Source: Nemopilema nomurai
Lineage: Eukaryota; Cnidaria; Scyphozoa; Rhizostomeae; Rhizostomatidae
Length of the DNA: 64,000 nt
Assembly: GCA_003864495.1 (NCBI GenBank)
Contig: ML133394.1
Location: 2,767,108 to 2,831,107, forward strand
Reading direction: 5' to 3'
Shown here: one piece after another, positions 24,401-35,871 of the stretch
Numbering within the stretch: position 1 is the stretch's first letter
Layout: every line of letters starts with the position of its first letter
Notes under the pieces: model-generated
Told to the model about the DNA's origin: nothing
What the model saw: only the letters and a program-made list of their open reading frames with translations
The model's database searches: none
Position numbers and translations under genes: made by a program

Positions 24401-27400
24401 AGAAGTTTAGGGTCTACATGGAGTCAAAAGACAGGAGAGAACTGTTTTGAATATCTTTCTCTAAAGAATCGCAAAATAAATACACAGGCTTGTGTTAGAA
24501 TTAACATTTGCTATCAGTAAAATGTAGAAAAAAACACGATACGGGAAATTGTGTATCTTTTGTTCATTTACTTTGGTATTTCTTACCACAATCATTAATG
24601 ATTTGCATAATGAATAAATAATATATGTAAAAATTATCATCGTACAATATGGCCTCACCTTGATTTTAGCATCCACTATCGAATTTACCTGCAAAATAGG
24701 ATGCGTTTGAATGTGAGTATTTGCAGGGGGAAAATACAGTTTTATTTAAGTGTAAAACTCGGGGCAGCAACTCAGTTCTAAACACCTAAAGACTAGACTA
24801 ATAAAAAATTGAATAAATTGGTAAATCGGACATTATCAAAACTCTTGTCATATCGGTCGAATTCAGAAATGTGTAAATGTCTAACATGAGTGAGCAAAAA
24901 CTAATCAAGCTGACTAACTTGAGTCTTAATATCTTAGCTATGTTGTTCGATTAGCTCTATCTCCAAAATTGTAAACAGGTGGAATAAATTTCAAAATAGA
25001 CCATGCACTAAATTACCAAACAAAAGCTAAATTTCAAAACAAGTATATTCAGGCCCTTACATCCCCACCATGTCACTGAAAGTTAACGAAATAACTATTT
25101 GACATGTTTTTTTCTCTGACTAACATACCGCTTCTTGGATGTATTTTGTTAAGTTTAGGCCCTTGAATTCATTCTCCAATGATTCACGTTGCTGCTCTGT
25201 GATATTTTTCTATGAAAAAGGTATTAAATATCAAGAAGCGACATACGAACATTAGACTTTAAAAGTACAACAAACGGTTAAAAAAATGGAAAAACAACAA
25301 GGTAGCGAAATCCGATTAATAACAAATCTTTGATTTGCAAGAAAAGCATTTGTTTAAATCTGGTGTTGACTGAGTATATTCAATATATTTTAGAAGTGAA
25401 TACTCAAAGAAAATGAACAAAAGAGGGGGAAAGGTGAAAATGCCAATGACCCTATTGCTGGAATCTTGTAGTACATAGCCAACCATGAGACTTAGGTAAG
25501 AAAAGAGCAATTTTGCTTACAAGCTTCTTAACAAAAGAAGTATTCTTCTTCATTGAGGAGTCAAGTTTCTTGAAGAATAACTCATCTGGGCGAAGATCTA
25601 GAGGAACATGGGATACATCAGGGCTCTTTTGTATTTTAAATTGCATATAAAGTAACATATAAGATGCAATACTTTACATTAAAGATGCATAAGATAACAA
25701 GACATAGACCAAGAAACATTAAATGCTGAAATTTTAAAGAAATCCAGAGCCACATTAAACTTAAAACCCAATCTGCAAAAAATGGAGGCAATCAATAAGA
25801 CAAAGTATTTTTGATAACAACTATGAAAATCAAATGTAGCCTTGCTGTTCGTTCACAAAACCTAAAACAACATAAAACATTTGGCATAATAGCCTCATAA
25901 ATCAGGCTTATGAAAAAGCATTTTCTATCAGTCAGTTGAATCTGTCAAAATCTGAAATTTTCTTTTCTTAAATTTGATGCTTTTAAATACTAAAGTTACG
26001 TTTGTGACTATTTGCATAGCATCTAAGTGTTTGTGAAATAAACTTGAACTTGTAAAATTCAAGCAAGAATGAAGTAAACTAGAATTTGTAGACAAGTCTT
26101 TCATAGTCTTTCAGCTTGTGTTTTGACTCCTTGATGATGCCAAGGTGTAGTGAGACAGAGACATAATGGTTTCTCTTGAACAACATAATTTCAGAACTAA
26201 ATCTACCAATGTTTGTATACCTATGTTGTTGCTATTCTATCCATGCTTATTCTATCAATTCTAGCAATAGTTGGAAGGCCTAGATACTGAAATGATGTGC
26301 ATTTAGAAAGAGTTAGGAGAGGGATCTAAAAGACATATAAAAAGTAATTCTTCTTAAATTCAATTAGATAATGGCAGATCATTAAAAGCTGAGCAAAAGG
26401 CCTACCAACAGCAGCCAAATTCTCTTGCCGAACAGCTTTCCGGCTTTCAATTCTCTCTTTTGCTACAACCTGGGCTTCTGTTGCTTGGCTCTAGAAAAAG
26501 AAAAATAAAAACACATTAGTTATAAATTGATTGCTTTTTTCTTGTTAATTAGTTGCTATTATGGATTCTTTGCTACCTGTTAGAAGCTTTATTACAAGCA
26601 AAAAACATCCCACTTCATGGAGAAACAAAAATTTACACACAAAACCAATAATGAAATTTCTTGATAGCATTTTGCTCAAAGTGGGCAATGTAGAGCATGG
26701 AATTTATTTCTTGACTTCAAGTAAGGCTTGAACAATTAAAAGCTTTCAACATGTTAGTCTTTTTCTCATCTTAAGAATGCTTAATATAATACATATAATT
26801 CGTCCTCAGTCCTTTAAAATTTAATGTATCCAAATTTCTCAAGCAGTATTTTTACTAACTTTTTCAATCTCCAGAAGCATCTGAGCCTCCTCACTGACAG
26901 ATGGAGAATTATCTTCATCAGCACCTTCCTCTGTTGGTGGAGCAGCCTTCAAGTAAAAAGGAATTACATGAATATCAAGCAGTATTTAAACAATTAGCAT
27001 TCTGCTAGAAACCATACACAGCTCTTTATGAATCTGCATCAATCTGGATCAAAGAAGGTTGGTATGGAAAGAACAAAATAGTTAAAATACTTAGCCTTAT
27101 TGGAAATTAATAATGTAATTTGCTGTAAGAGATAGCAGGTAAAGCATTTTCTTTTTGCTATCGTTGTCATAAACTAATAAACAAACAAAAGATTTAAACC
27201 TTTTCCTCTTCTGTTACGCTTTCTTCTTCCTTTACTACCATTTCTTTAGGAGGTGATTTTTTATCTTTGTCAGGAGCATCACTCTTACTTCCCTTGTTAC
27301 TTTCACTTGTAACCAAAGAGACAGATATGACATACAAAATATATGACATAGCAAGAAAAAAACAATGGCCAGGGTAAAACAAATTATAAAACTGTTTGTT

Positions 27401-28372
27401 GTTGACACACAAAAACAAATAAATATATGTTGATAAACTAAGGCCCATTAAACAGATCCTTAAATCTCACACAGGATGTGAAAGTCAATTAATGGACATT
27501 AGAGCAGGGAAGGAAATTTGAAATAAGTTTTTTCCCTTTCTAGCTAAGAAAAACTTTTACTCTTCATACAGGGCTCCTCTTTTGGCCTTGAGACTTAACA
27601 TTTGGAACATTTAGAGATCATTCTCAAAGGAAGAAGGTTTCAGGCTAAAAAATATGTGTGATTTTGCAAATTCAAAATGAGTACAGTAAAAGAGTCATTA
27701 TCTTAAAAATCATTTCAAAAAGCTTCCAACCAAGAAATGGCCAGATTAATTTTTTGAGAGGTTGATCAATCAGATTAAGAAACAATGGGAAATTTTCTGC
27801 CAGTTGTTAATTGAGAATGACAGGTAAAAGAAATATTTGTAAATTTTGAATAGCAAAAAATGCTCCTTTCACATTTTTTAAACAGGGAAGTGGTATGGGT
27901 TTTGAAAAAATCTCAGTAACTGGTTGGAAAAAGAGTGAGTGGAATTTTTTCCTGTCACAATTCTATGTGGAATGATAAGTAATCAGCTTTTGTATTGAAT
28001 GGTGCAATGATTGATATTGAGGCCATTAGTATACCATATGCCAATATTTATTTAAAAAGTTAATCAAAATAATATTTTACAATATGAACTCAAAGTATTT
28101 TCAGATTATATCAAACACTCAGAGCAGGAAAAGCTGCACAGTAAAACTGCATAACCCCTTGAGAAAATTATTTACGGAAATTCTAAAAGCTCCAATACAT
28201 TCTTTTACATGCAATTTTTTTTGGAATTTCCGATTGCTTTAACATTGTTATAAACTTACCTTTGTTGACTTTTATTTCCAAAAGAGCTGCGTCTGGCACT
28301 ATATCTATGGGTCTTTTCTGCTCTTTTACCACCATTGTTCTCCGTAGGTTGCTTTTGTTCTTTCGGCTTCAT
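18418..28372 (-). CDS. UPF2: UPF2, regulator of nonsense transcripts 2 (N-terminal half, 17 exons)
   Basis: UPF2 bridges UPF1 and UPF3 in nonsense-mediated mRNA decay in the cytoplasm. Exons, 5' to 3': 28260-28372 (ATG at 28372), 27200-27305, 26860-26946, 26406-26490, 25521-25625, 25129-25209, 24659-24688, 24107-24235, 23297-23431, 22609-22694, 22289-22331, 21293-21424, 20777-20869, 20122-20161, 19612-19673, 19251-19337, 18418-18499. Diagnostic peptides match UPF2 in order: KKLDSSMKKNTSFVKKL, ITEQQRESLENEFKGLNLTK, CVAHLCSLFHQRYSEF, LTFLRHCGEDVLGVLPRK, LTREHKALQNRERQNRQ, NIFTPVRGNE, LWEDEDTRTFYENL and ILFKEKETK. These cover the basic N-terminus, the first MIF4G domain and its acidic follow-up. 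MIF4G-2, MIF4G-3 and the UPF1-binding C-terminus are not between 18.4 and 16.2 kb; the gene probably continues at 385-465 and beyond the window. Phases agree at every junction except exon 4 to 5, where a small exon was probably missed. Exon 9 uses a GC donor. Its 5' end faces G6PD. Confidence 0.94.
22684..22720. repeat. AAC-type simple repeat
   Basis: About seven AAC units (ACAACAACAACAACAAC) lie just upstream of UPF2 exon 10. On the gene strand they form the TTG-rich tract of that exon's acceptor. Confidence 0.7.
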
Positions 28373-29155
28373 GATTGGCAAACTACGTTATTTTCTTTCG
28401 AGTTCAAGCCTGCTATAGCTAAAACAAAAATTACTTGTTAAGAAACTTTATTTACTGCCAAAAATTCAACCCATTCATTCAGCAACAATGAAAGTAATCT
28501 TAGGTAAACCTATCAAAAGTTTAACAGGAAAACGTAATTTGATAACAAATGAATATCTAACATAAAGTCACAATAACGTGTGCAAGTTCATTTTATTATT
28601 AAAAGAGCAAAATTACATTTATAAAATACAAAATCCCAGGCAGGCAAATTCCTTCTTCGCTTCCCCAAAACGACATTATTTTCAGGTCGATACTTTTCAT
28701 AATTTTAAGATGCAAAACTCACTTGTCGAAAGTGTATTATTTGTAGTTTACCAGACATTTCCACTATTTCAATTACTCGAGTTTTTGTTTTCAAAGAAAA
28801 TTTGTTGAAGTTTATTTGTGCAACTGCAATTCACATGAAAGAGAGGCACAAGTCATTTGGAAACGAGATTGTACCCGGGCCCTAGAATCCTAGATACCCC
28901 CGTTACCAATTCTCGTCTGAAAAAGCAGGAAGTATGTAGCCCTTGAAAATAAAAATGAGAGCAAAGGGTCTGATAATCTGCATTTCTGAGCTGAATTCTT
29001 ATTCACTGCAGATCTTTCAAATTTAAACTCTTGAATTAGGGGAGATATGCTTTATTTCAGTTCAAGTTTTTTTACCCGACCCCCGGATTTTTCCAGAGAT
29101 GTTTATGTTTGTCTATTTCTGCTGTCTCATCTTCTTTCTGTACGATTTGTGCAAA
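28373..29155. promoter_or_regulatory. putative bidirectional promoter between UPF2 and G6PD
   Basis: The two start codons point away from each other across 783 bp (UPF2 ATG at 28372 on -, G6PD ATG at 29156 on +). Both are broadly expressed housekeeping genes, and no other gene intervenes. No strong TATA box was identified, and the sequence is not a conspicuous CpG island by eye. Shared regulation is inferred from geometry only. Confidence 0.5.
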
Positions 29156-32100
29156 ATGGCAGATGTGGAAAGAGAAAGCGCCACCTCACTCCTCTTGGAT
29201 TATGTCCCCAAGGATGCAGATAGCAAAATCTTTGTTGTCCTAGGTGCATCGGTAAGCTCTAGGTATTATTTCACTTTTGCGATGAAACATTTGCCACATA
29301 AGCTATGCGAAGCCTGAGAACATGAAGCCCACACAGTGCATCAAGCCATCAACAGCACGCGTCGTGTGTGGCAAATTTATCGACACACTTAATTAAAAGA
29401 TTACTTCTCATGCAAGTAGATTTCCAGCTTTCAATCTTTCATCTATCTGCGACATTTTTTAGTCGTATACCTACACGGTCGAAATTCTTTGGGAAAATAC
29501 ACCTTGCCCCTCCCATGTTTTTTTAGAAAGTGATCTTCGCCATCTTTTGACCCACCCCCTTTCATGAATAATTAAAAGGGAAACCCTGAACTTTGTTTCT
29601 TTCAAATTTGTCTTGTCTATTGGACGCCCACAACACTGCAGTTTTTTCCGTTTCAATTATTTTTCTCCACGGTGCACAACAAATTCGATTGAGTCAATTT
29701 CACGTGTCCACATTCAAAAAAGGAAATGTTGTGAAATGTTGGTTTCTAGGTTTACAGAAAATGAAACAAGATTGCAATGCCTTACTCTTTAACTCTTTAT
29801 CTCTTTAAATTTTCATTTCATTTTTTTCAAGGGTGATCTTGCCAAGAAGAAAATCTACCCAACACTATGGTGAAGTCTCTTTGCAAATTATGCCAAAAAT
29901 CTTATCACTGCAGAATTAACAAATATGAAAATAAACTTCTAATTTTGAAAAAACTCCATTTTGCCTAAACAGCGGTAGATTATTTGCACTGATAAGACAA
30001 CTTTAGCCGATAGGATATCAGAAAAGTATTTGGTTGACTATTTTACTTTGAAACCAAATTTTAGTATTCATTGGTATTTCAACCCTAGTAGCCCACTTTT
30101 TTCTTTAACAATTCTTAATTTAAATAGGATGCTTTATAAGAACCAATTGGTACCTAAGCAAACAATATTTGTTGGATACGCAAGATCAAAGTTGACTGTT
30201 GCTGATATCCGTAAAAAGGCTGAGCCTTATCTAAAGGTTTGTTTTTGGCAAATTTTTTTTGATAGCTCATTTGTCAATGTAAAACTCTTTTGTTTGGAAG
30301 CAAACTAAGTTTCAAAAAGTGATTTGTCTTAAATGCACAGAGGCTCAAAAAGCAGCAATAACCTTGAAACTCCACCATTTGTATTTGAAATGAGAAAGTT
30401 GGACATGAACATCAAAGAAATTTTTAATAAGGCACTTTGAAATCCCACCCCCTTGTTCGCTGGCTGCATAGAAGATGTGTTAGGCTGGCTAAGATGGCCA
30501 CTTGTGGAACATGTTAAGAAAGTTATTCCTATGGTTTTTATCTAAACTACACTCCTTTAATCATGTTGTCTTCCATAGAAGCCAAGGAGGTACTAATCTT
30601 TTCTTTACATTTACCCTCTTTGACAATCCACATACAACTAGACTTTTGTTTTACAGGGTCTGTTTACCAAAGACTCCACTCCCACATCTACATTAGATTT
30701 GTTGCATGTGAAGCATTTTTTCGAACAAGCTTTTTCTACATCTGTATGATGATAATGAAATTAACACACCATTTTGGCTTATTACTTGTCTAGATTTGAA
30801 CTAATGCCTGAGGTAACTTATTTTTCTTGTCACACATCATTTCATAGTCTTCTCTTTTTCCCAATGTAATTGTATATCCTCCTCCCTTCTATTTTTAGGT
30901 AAAAGATGATGAAAAAGACAAGGTTGATGCTTTCTTCAAAGTTAATCATTATGTGCAAGGGTCATATACTGAAGCCAGTGCCTACCAGAATCTTGATGCA
31001 GTGCTGAAAAAATTGGAGTGCAGCAAAAAGGCAAACAGAATCTTTTACCTGGCTCTTCCACCTTCCATCTTTATGACGGTCACTGGAAACATAAAGAATT
31101 TTTGCATGAGCTCAAGGTAACTAAATTGTTGAGATGATATATTGAAGACATCTGCAAACCAAACAATTGTTCTTGTTTTAAGAATCTTTAATCCTTATCT
31201 CTGATATCAAACAATTATATCTCATAACTTCTTATCTCTAATATCATACAATTATCTCTCATAACTTCTTATCTCTTATATCATACAATTATATCTCATA
31301 ACTTCTTATCTCTAATATCATACAATTATCTTTCTTAACTTCTTATCTCTGATATTATACAATTATCTCTCTTAACTTCATGCTTTTACTATAGCAGCTC
31401 TACGCTATAAATTTCAGACAATCTTCATTCAGAAACCTTTTCATTAAACAAGCTAATTTTTTCTTATTTCCTCCCAATACCTACCTTACTGAAGGTACAT
31501 GCGACCAGTGTGTGGATGGTTTTCATTGTTTTATAACAATGTCGCTAATTCTCCCCTACAGTGGCTACAGTCGTGTTGTTGTTGAGAAGCCATTTGGTCG
31601 AGACTCAGAATCATCTGCCACATTATCCAAACATCTCTCTTCACTGTTTTCCGAAGAACAAATCTATCGTATTGATCATTACCTTGGAAAAGAGATGGTT
31701 CAAAACTTGATGGTGTTAAGGTCAGTTGTTCAGAACCTGAACCTCACATATTTGGTTACGTTTTTGCTTCATTTCAAAATGCCAGTTAAATTTAAAAATG
31801 TATTTTCTTTTCTGCTTTTTTCATTTGAATTTTGATGGTATTTATTTTGTCTTTTATGTAACACTATTTAGGTACTTCTATGTAACACTTGATGTAGCTA
31901 AGGGCCGCCTTCAAAAATTGTTTTCTGCTGCAAGCACTTTGGGTAGTTCTTCTTGACTTTAGCAACATCTCTTACAATAATCATTCTTGCCAAGGTTTGG
32001 AAATCGCATTTTTGGGCCATTGTGGAACAGGGACAATATCCAGTGTGTGATGGTCCAGTTTAAGGAGGACATTGGCACATATGGCAGAGGTGGCTATTAT

Positions 32101-32369
32101 GATGAATTTGGTGTCATCCGGTATGTACTTACTAATGGCATATACTTGTAGAGGCATAGACTTTCATTCTGTAGTGTTTCCTTTGAAATAAAGTTTCATT
32201 CATGATTGCATTTTTTGGTTTATTGAATGTATCTCATAAACCTCATTCCTGCTCAATTTCCTTGCTATTTGTTAGGGATGTCCTGCAGAACCACATAATG
32301 CAAATTATGACTATTGTTGCCATGGAGAAACCACCAACTACTAATGCTGATGACATCCGTGATGAGAAG
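29156..32369 (+). CDS. G6PD: glucose-6-phosphate 1-dehydrogenase, first seven exons (truncated at gap)
   Basis: Catalyses the NADP-dependent oxidation of glucose 6-phosphate to 6-phosphogluconolactone, the entry step of the oxidative pentose phosphate pathway, in the cytosol. Exons: 29156-29251, 29832-29869, 30128-30236, 30899-31116, 31562-31720, 31995-32120, 32276-32369; all phases agree and give 280 codons. Visible motifs: [16 protein letters not shown] (coenzyme-binding loop, split over exons 1-2), [40 protein letters not shown], the active-site segment [31 protein letters not shown] and [16 protein letters not shown] 29156 (MADVERES) is preferred over the in-frame upstream ATG at 29099, whose extension is hydrophobic and unlike the family. 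The animal enzyme is about 515 residues, so nearly half is missing. The next expected exon is not found before the N gap at 32733 or after it. Confidence 0.97.
31194..31380 (+). repeat. 37-bp tandem minisatellite in G6PD intron 4
   Basis: About five copies of a unit like CTTATCTCTAATATCATACA followed by ATTATCTCTCATAACTT, with point differences between copies. It is intronic and non-coding. Confidence 0.88.
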
Positions 32370-32732
32370 GTACCCCCTAGAAAATTTCATGAAACTAGAA
32401 TTTATTTTTATGTTTTGATACTGATTACCATAGGCATAGAGTTGGGTGGAGGTTTCAGACTTGACCTCCTCCTGGCAATATATGGGGGTCTGAGCACCTT
32501 GATAAATAGGTGGGTAAGCAGTAGATTTAATCAAAATAAATTTGATTGAATAGCAACAATTATAAAAATAACCAAATAAAATCCACCAGCTAGGCCCCTT
32601 CTTATGTATGATGTCAGTAAGAAGCCAGTACGTATGATGGCAATCACCACAATTCTTGGCAATCCCAGAAAAAGTATTAGTCTGCTCCTAAGGCCATTCC
32701 AGTGAGGTGGTAAAAATAGTGCACCATTTCAT

Positions 32733-33550
32733 NNNNNNNNNNNNNNNNNNNNNNNNNNNNNNNNNNNNNNNNNNNNNNNNNNNNNNNNNNNNNNNNNNNN
32801 NNNNNNNNNNNNNNNNNNNNNNNNNNNNNNNNNNNNNNNNNNNNNNNNNNNNNNNNNNNNNNNNNNNNNNNNNNNNNNNNNNNNNNNNNNNNNNNNNNNN
32901 NNNNNNNNNNNNNNNNNNNNNNNNNNNNNNNNNNNNNNNNNNNNNNNNNNNNNNNNNNNNNNNNNNNNNNNNNNNNNNNNNNNNNNNNNNNNNNNNNNNN
33001 NNNNNNNNNNNNNNNNNNNNNNNNNNNNNNNNNNNNNNNNNNNNNNNNNNNNNNNNNNNNNNNNNNNNNNNNNNNNNNNNNNNNNNNNNNNNNNNNNNNN
33101 NNNNNNNNNNNNNNNNNNNNNNNNNNNNNNNNNNNNNNNNNNNNNNNNNNNNNNNNNNNNNNNNNNNNNNNNNNNNNNNNNNNNNNNNNNNNNNNNNNNN
33201 NNNNNNNNNNNNNNNNNNNNNNNNNNNNNNNNNNNNNNNNNNNNNNNNNNNNNNNNNNNNNNNNNNNNNNNNNNNNNNNNNNNNNNNNNNNNNNNNNNNN
33301 NNNNNNNNNNNNNNNNNNNNNNNNNNNNNNNNNNNNNNNNNNNNNNNNNNNNNNNNNNNNNNNNNNNNNNNNNNNNNNNNNNNNNNNNNNNNNNNNNNNN
33401 NNNNNNNNNNNNNNNNNNNNNNNNNNNNNNNNNNNNNNNNNNNNNNNNNNNNNNNNNNNNNNNNNNNNNNNNNNNNNNNNNNNNNNNNNNNNNNNNNNNN
33501 NNNNNNNNNNNNNNNNNNNNNNNNNNNNNNNNNNNNNNNNNNNNNNNNNN
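32733..33550. other. assembly gap (run of N)
   Basis: All bases are N. It falls between G6PD exon 7 and the satellite array, so the missing G6PD exons and extra satellite copies may both be hidden here. The true length may differ. Confidence 0.99.
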
Positions 33551-35280
33551 GTTCAATTCAGTAAAAAAATTTCCATCGAAAAATGCCAGTTTTGCAAGAC
33601 TATAGCCTTGGTTTTTCTCAAAAAATAGGCCTAACAGTTTCTTCCATATTCTTTGATTAAACGAGTTCTGCGGGGCAACCAATCAGTGCAACTAGCAAAT
33701 AAGGTCCTAATATACCTCCCTAGGTTCAATTCAGGAGAAAAATTTTCCATCGAAAAATGCCAGTTTTGCAAGGCTATAGCCTTGGTTTTTCTCAAAAAAT
33801 AGGCCTAACAGTTTCTTCCATATTCTTTGATTAAGCGAGTTGCGGGGCAACCAATCAGTGCAACTAGCAAATAAGGTCCTAATATACCTCCTAGGTTCAA
33901 TTCAGGAGAAAAAATTTTCCATCGAAAAATGCCAGTTTTGCAAGGCTATAGCCTTGGTTTTTCTCAAAAATAGGCCTAACAGTTTCTTCCATATTCTTTG
34001 ATTAAGCGAGTTCAGCGGGGCAACCAATCAGTGCAACTAGCAAATAAGGTCCTAATATACCTCCCTAGGTTCAATTCAGGAGAAAAATTTTCCATCGAAA
34101 AATGCCAGTTTTGCAAGGCTATAGCCTTGGTTTTTCTCAAAAAATAGGCCTAACAGTTTCTTCCATATTCTTTGATTAAGCGAGTTCAGCGGGGCAACCA
34201 ATCAGTGCAACTAGCAATTAAGGTCCTAATACCTCCATAGGTTCAATTCAGGAGAAAAAATTTTCCATCGAAAAATGCCAGTTTTGCAAGGCTATAGCCT
34301 TTTTTTCTCAAAAATAGGCCTAACAGTTTCTTCCATATTCTTTGATTAAGCGAGTTCTGCGGGGCAACCAATCAGTGCAACTAGCAAATAAGGTCCTAAT
34401 ATACCTCCCTAGGTTCAATTCAGGAGAAAAAATTTTCCATCGAAAAATGCCAGTTTTGCAAGGCTATAGCCTTGGTTTTTCTCAAAAATAGGCCTAACAG
34501 TTTCTTCCATATTCTTTGATTAAGCGAGTTCAGCGGGGCAACCAATCAGTGCAACTAGCAAATAAGGTCCTAATATACCTCCATAGGTTCAATTCAGGAG
34601 AAAAAATTTTCCATCGAAAAATGCCAGTTTTGCAAGGCTATAGCCTTGGTTTTTCTCAAAAATAGGCCTAACAGTTTCTTCCATATTCTTTGATTAACGA
34701 GTTCTGCGGGGCAACCAATCAGTGCAACTAGCAAATAAGGTCCTAATATACCTCCCTAGGTTCAATTCAGGAGAAAAAATTTTCCATCGAAAAATGCCAG
34801 TTTTGCAAGGCTATAGCCTTGGTTTTTCTCAAAAAGTAGGCCTAACAGTTTCTTCTACATTCTTTGATTAAACGAGTTCTGCGGGGTAACCAATCAGTGC
34901 AACTAGTAAGTAAGGTCCTAATATACCTCCTTAGGTTCAATTCATTAGAAAAGATTTTCCATCGAAAAATGTCAGTTTTGCAAGGCTATAGCCTTGGTTT
35001 TTCTCAAAAAGTAGGCCTAACAATTTCCTCCTTATACTTTGATTAAACGAGTTCTGCGGGGCAACCAATCAGTGCAACTAGCAAATAAGGTCCTAATGTA
35101 TCTCCTTAGGTTCAATTCATTAGAAAAGATTTTCCATCGAAAAATGCCAGTTTTGCAAGGCTATAGCCTTGGTTTTTCTCAAAAAGTAGGCCTAACAGTT
35201 TCTTCTATATTCTTTGATTAAGCGAGTTCTCCGGGGCAACTAATCAGTGCAACTTGCAAATAATGTCCTTAAACATCTAC
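33551..35280 (+). repeat. ~173-bp tandem satellite, about ten copies
   Basis: The landmark GTTCAATTCA or a variant recurs at 33551, 33724, 33895, 34069, 34241, 34413, 34587, 34760, 34935 and 35110, giving periods of 171-175 bp. Each unit contains CCATCGAAAAATGCCAG, GGCTATAGCCTTGG (with a TATAGCC palindrome), and GGGGCAACCAATCAGTGCAA, which includes a CCAAT motif. The first seven or eight copies are very similar and the last two or three are more diverged, the usual pattern of homogenised centre and decaying edge. The array starts at the gap, so its true left edge is unknown. Open frames in it are repeat artefacts. Confidence 0.95.
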
Positions 35281-35868
35281 TTAGGATAAGAACTGGAGAA
35301 AATGCCTGCTCTGGAATGACTCGTTGGAGCCTAACCTTGACGAAACGAGTTCTAAGGGCTAACCAATCAGCTCAACAGTCCGTTTAAGTGCAAAAAAATT
35401 GAAAAGGGAATCGCCATTTTTCAGGGCGTACTCTTTACTCTTACTTTGGAAATTTTAGGCCTTAATTAGTGCAATAGTCTTACACAAACCTGGCGAACAA
35501 AGTAGCAATTTTTTAAAAGCAAGAAACACCCGCCCATTGGCATTAGATTCAACTCAAGCCCCGATCGAAAGATCCATGTTTTTTCTTCTAGTGTAATCTC
35601 AATACAAGCAACGAAGTAGTGGTGCGTTGGTCGCAGTACAAACAGCATGCAGTCCAAAGCAATCACCTAGGAGTCAATATTAGCTTGCTTGGTCAGTTAA
35701 TAGAAGGGACAAGAAAGGAACTGTGAAAAGAAAGGGACAAAGTTTTGCATCAGCTTGCTTTGCAGACACCGACTGCGGCCGTTGGAGGAAAGCGACATTC
35801 CAAATACGATACCGAAAGGACGAGATTAGTCGAAAACGGACGCAAAAAAGGATCGTGTATTTCAGCGT
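35281..35868. other. satellite flank with transposon-end relics
   Basis: 35281-35400 still resembles a degenerate satellite unit (ACGAGTTCTAAGGGCTAACC). Near 35851-35866, GGATCGTGTATTTCAGCG resembles the right end of the TTAA element at 10617-11022, suggesting a relic of that family. No gene is seen. Confidence 0.45.
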
Positions 35869-35871
35869 TTA

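Noticed and set aside
26030..26160. Possible missing UPF2 exon (ESKHKLKDYERLVY on the minus strand)
   Set aside because: Splice sites are poor and the peptide does not clearly match UPF2; noted only as a place to look for the missing exon.
32707..33682. Two long open frames over the gap
   Set aside because: Almost entirely X residues from N bases; not sequence.
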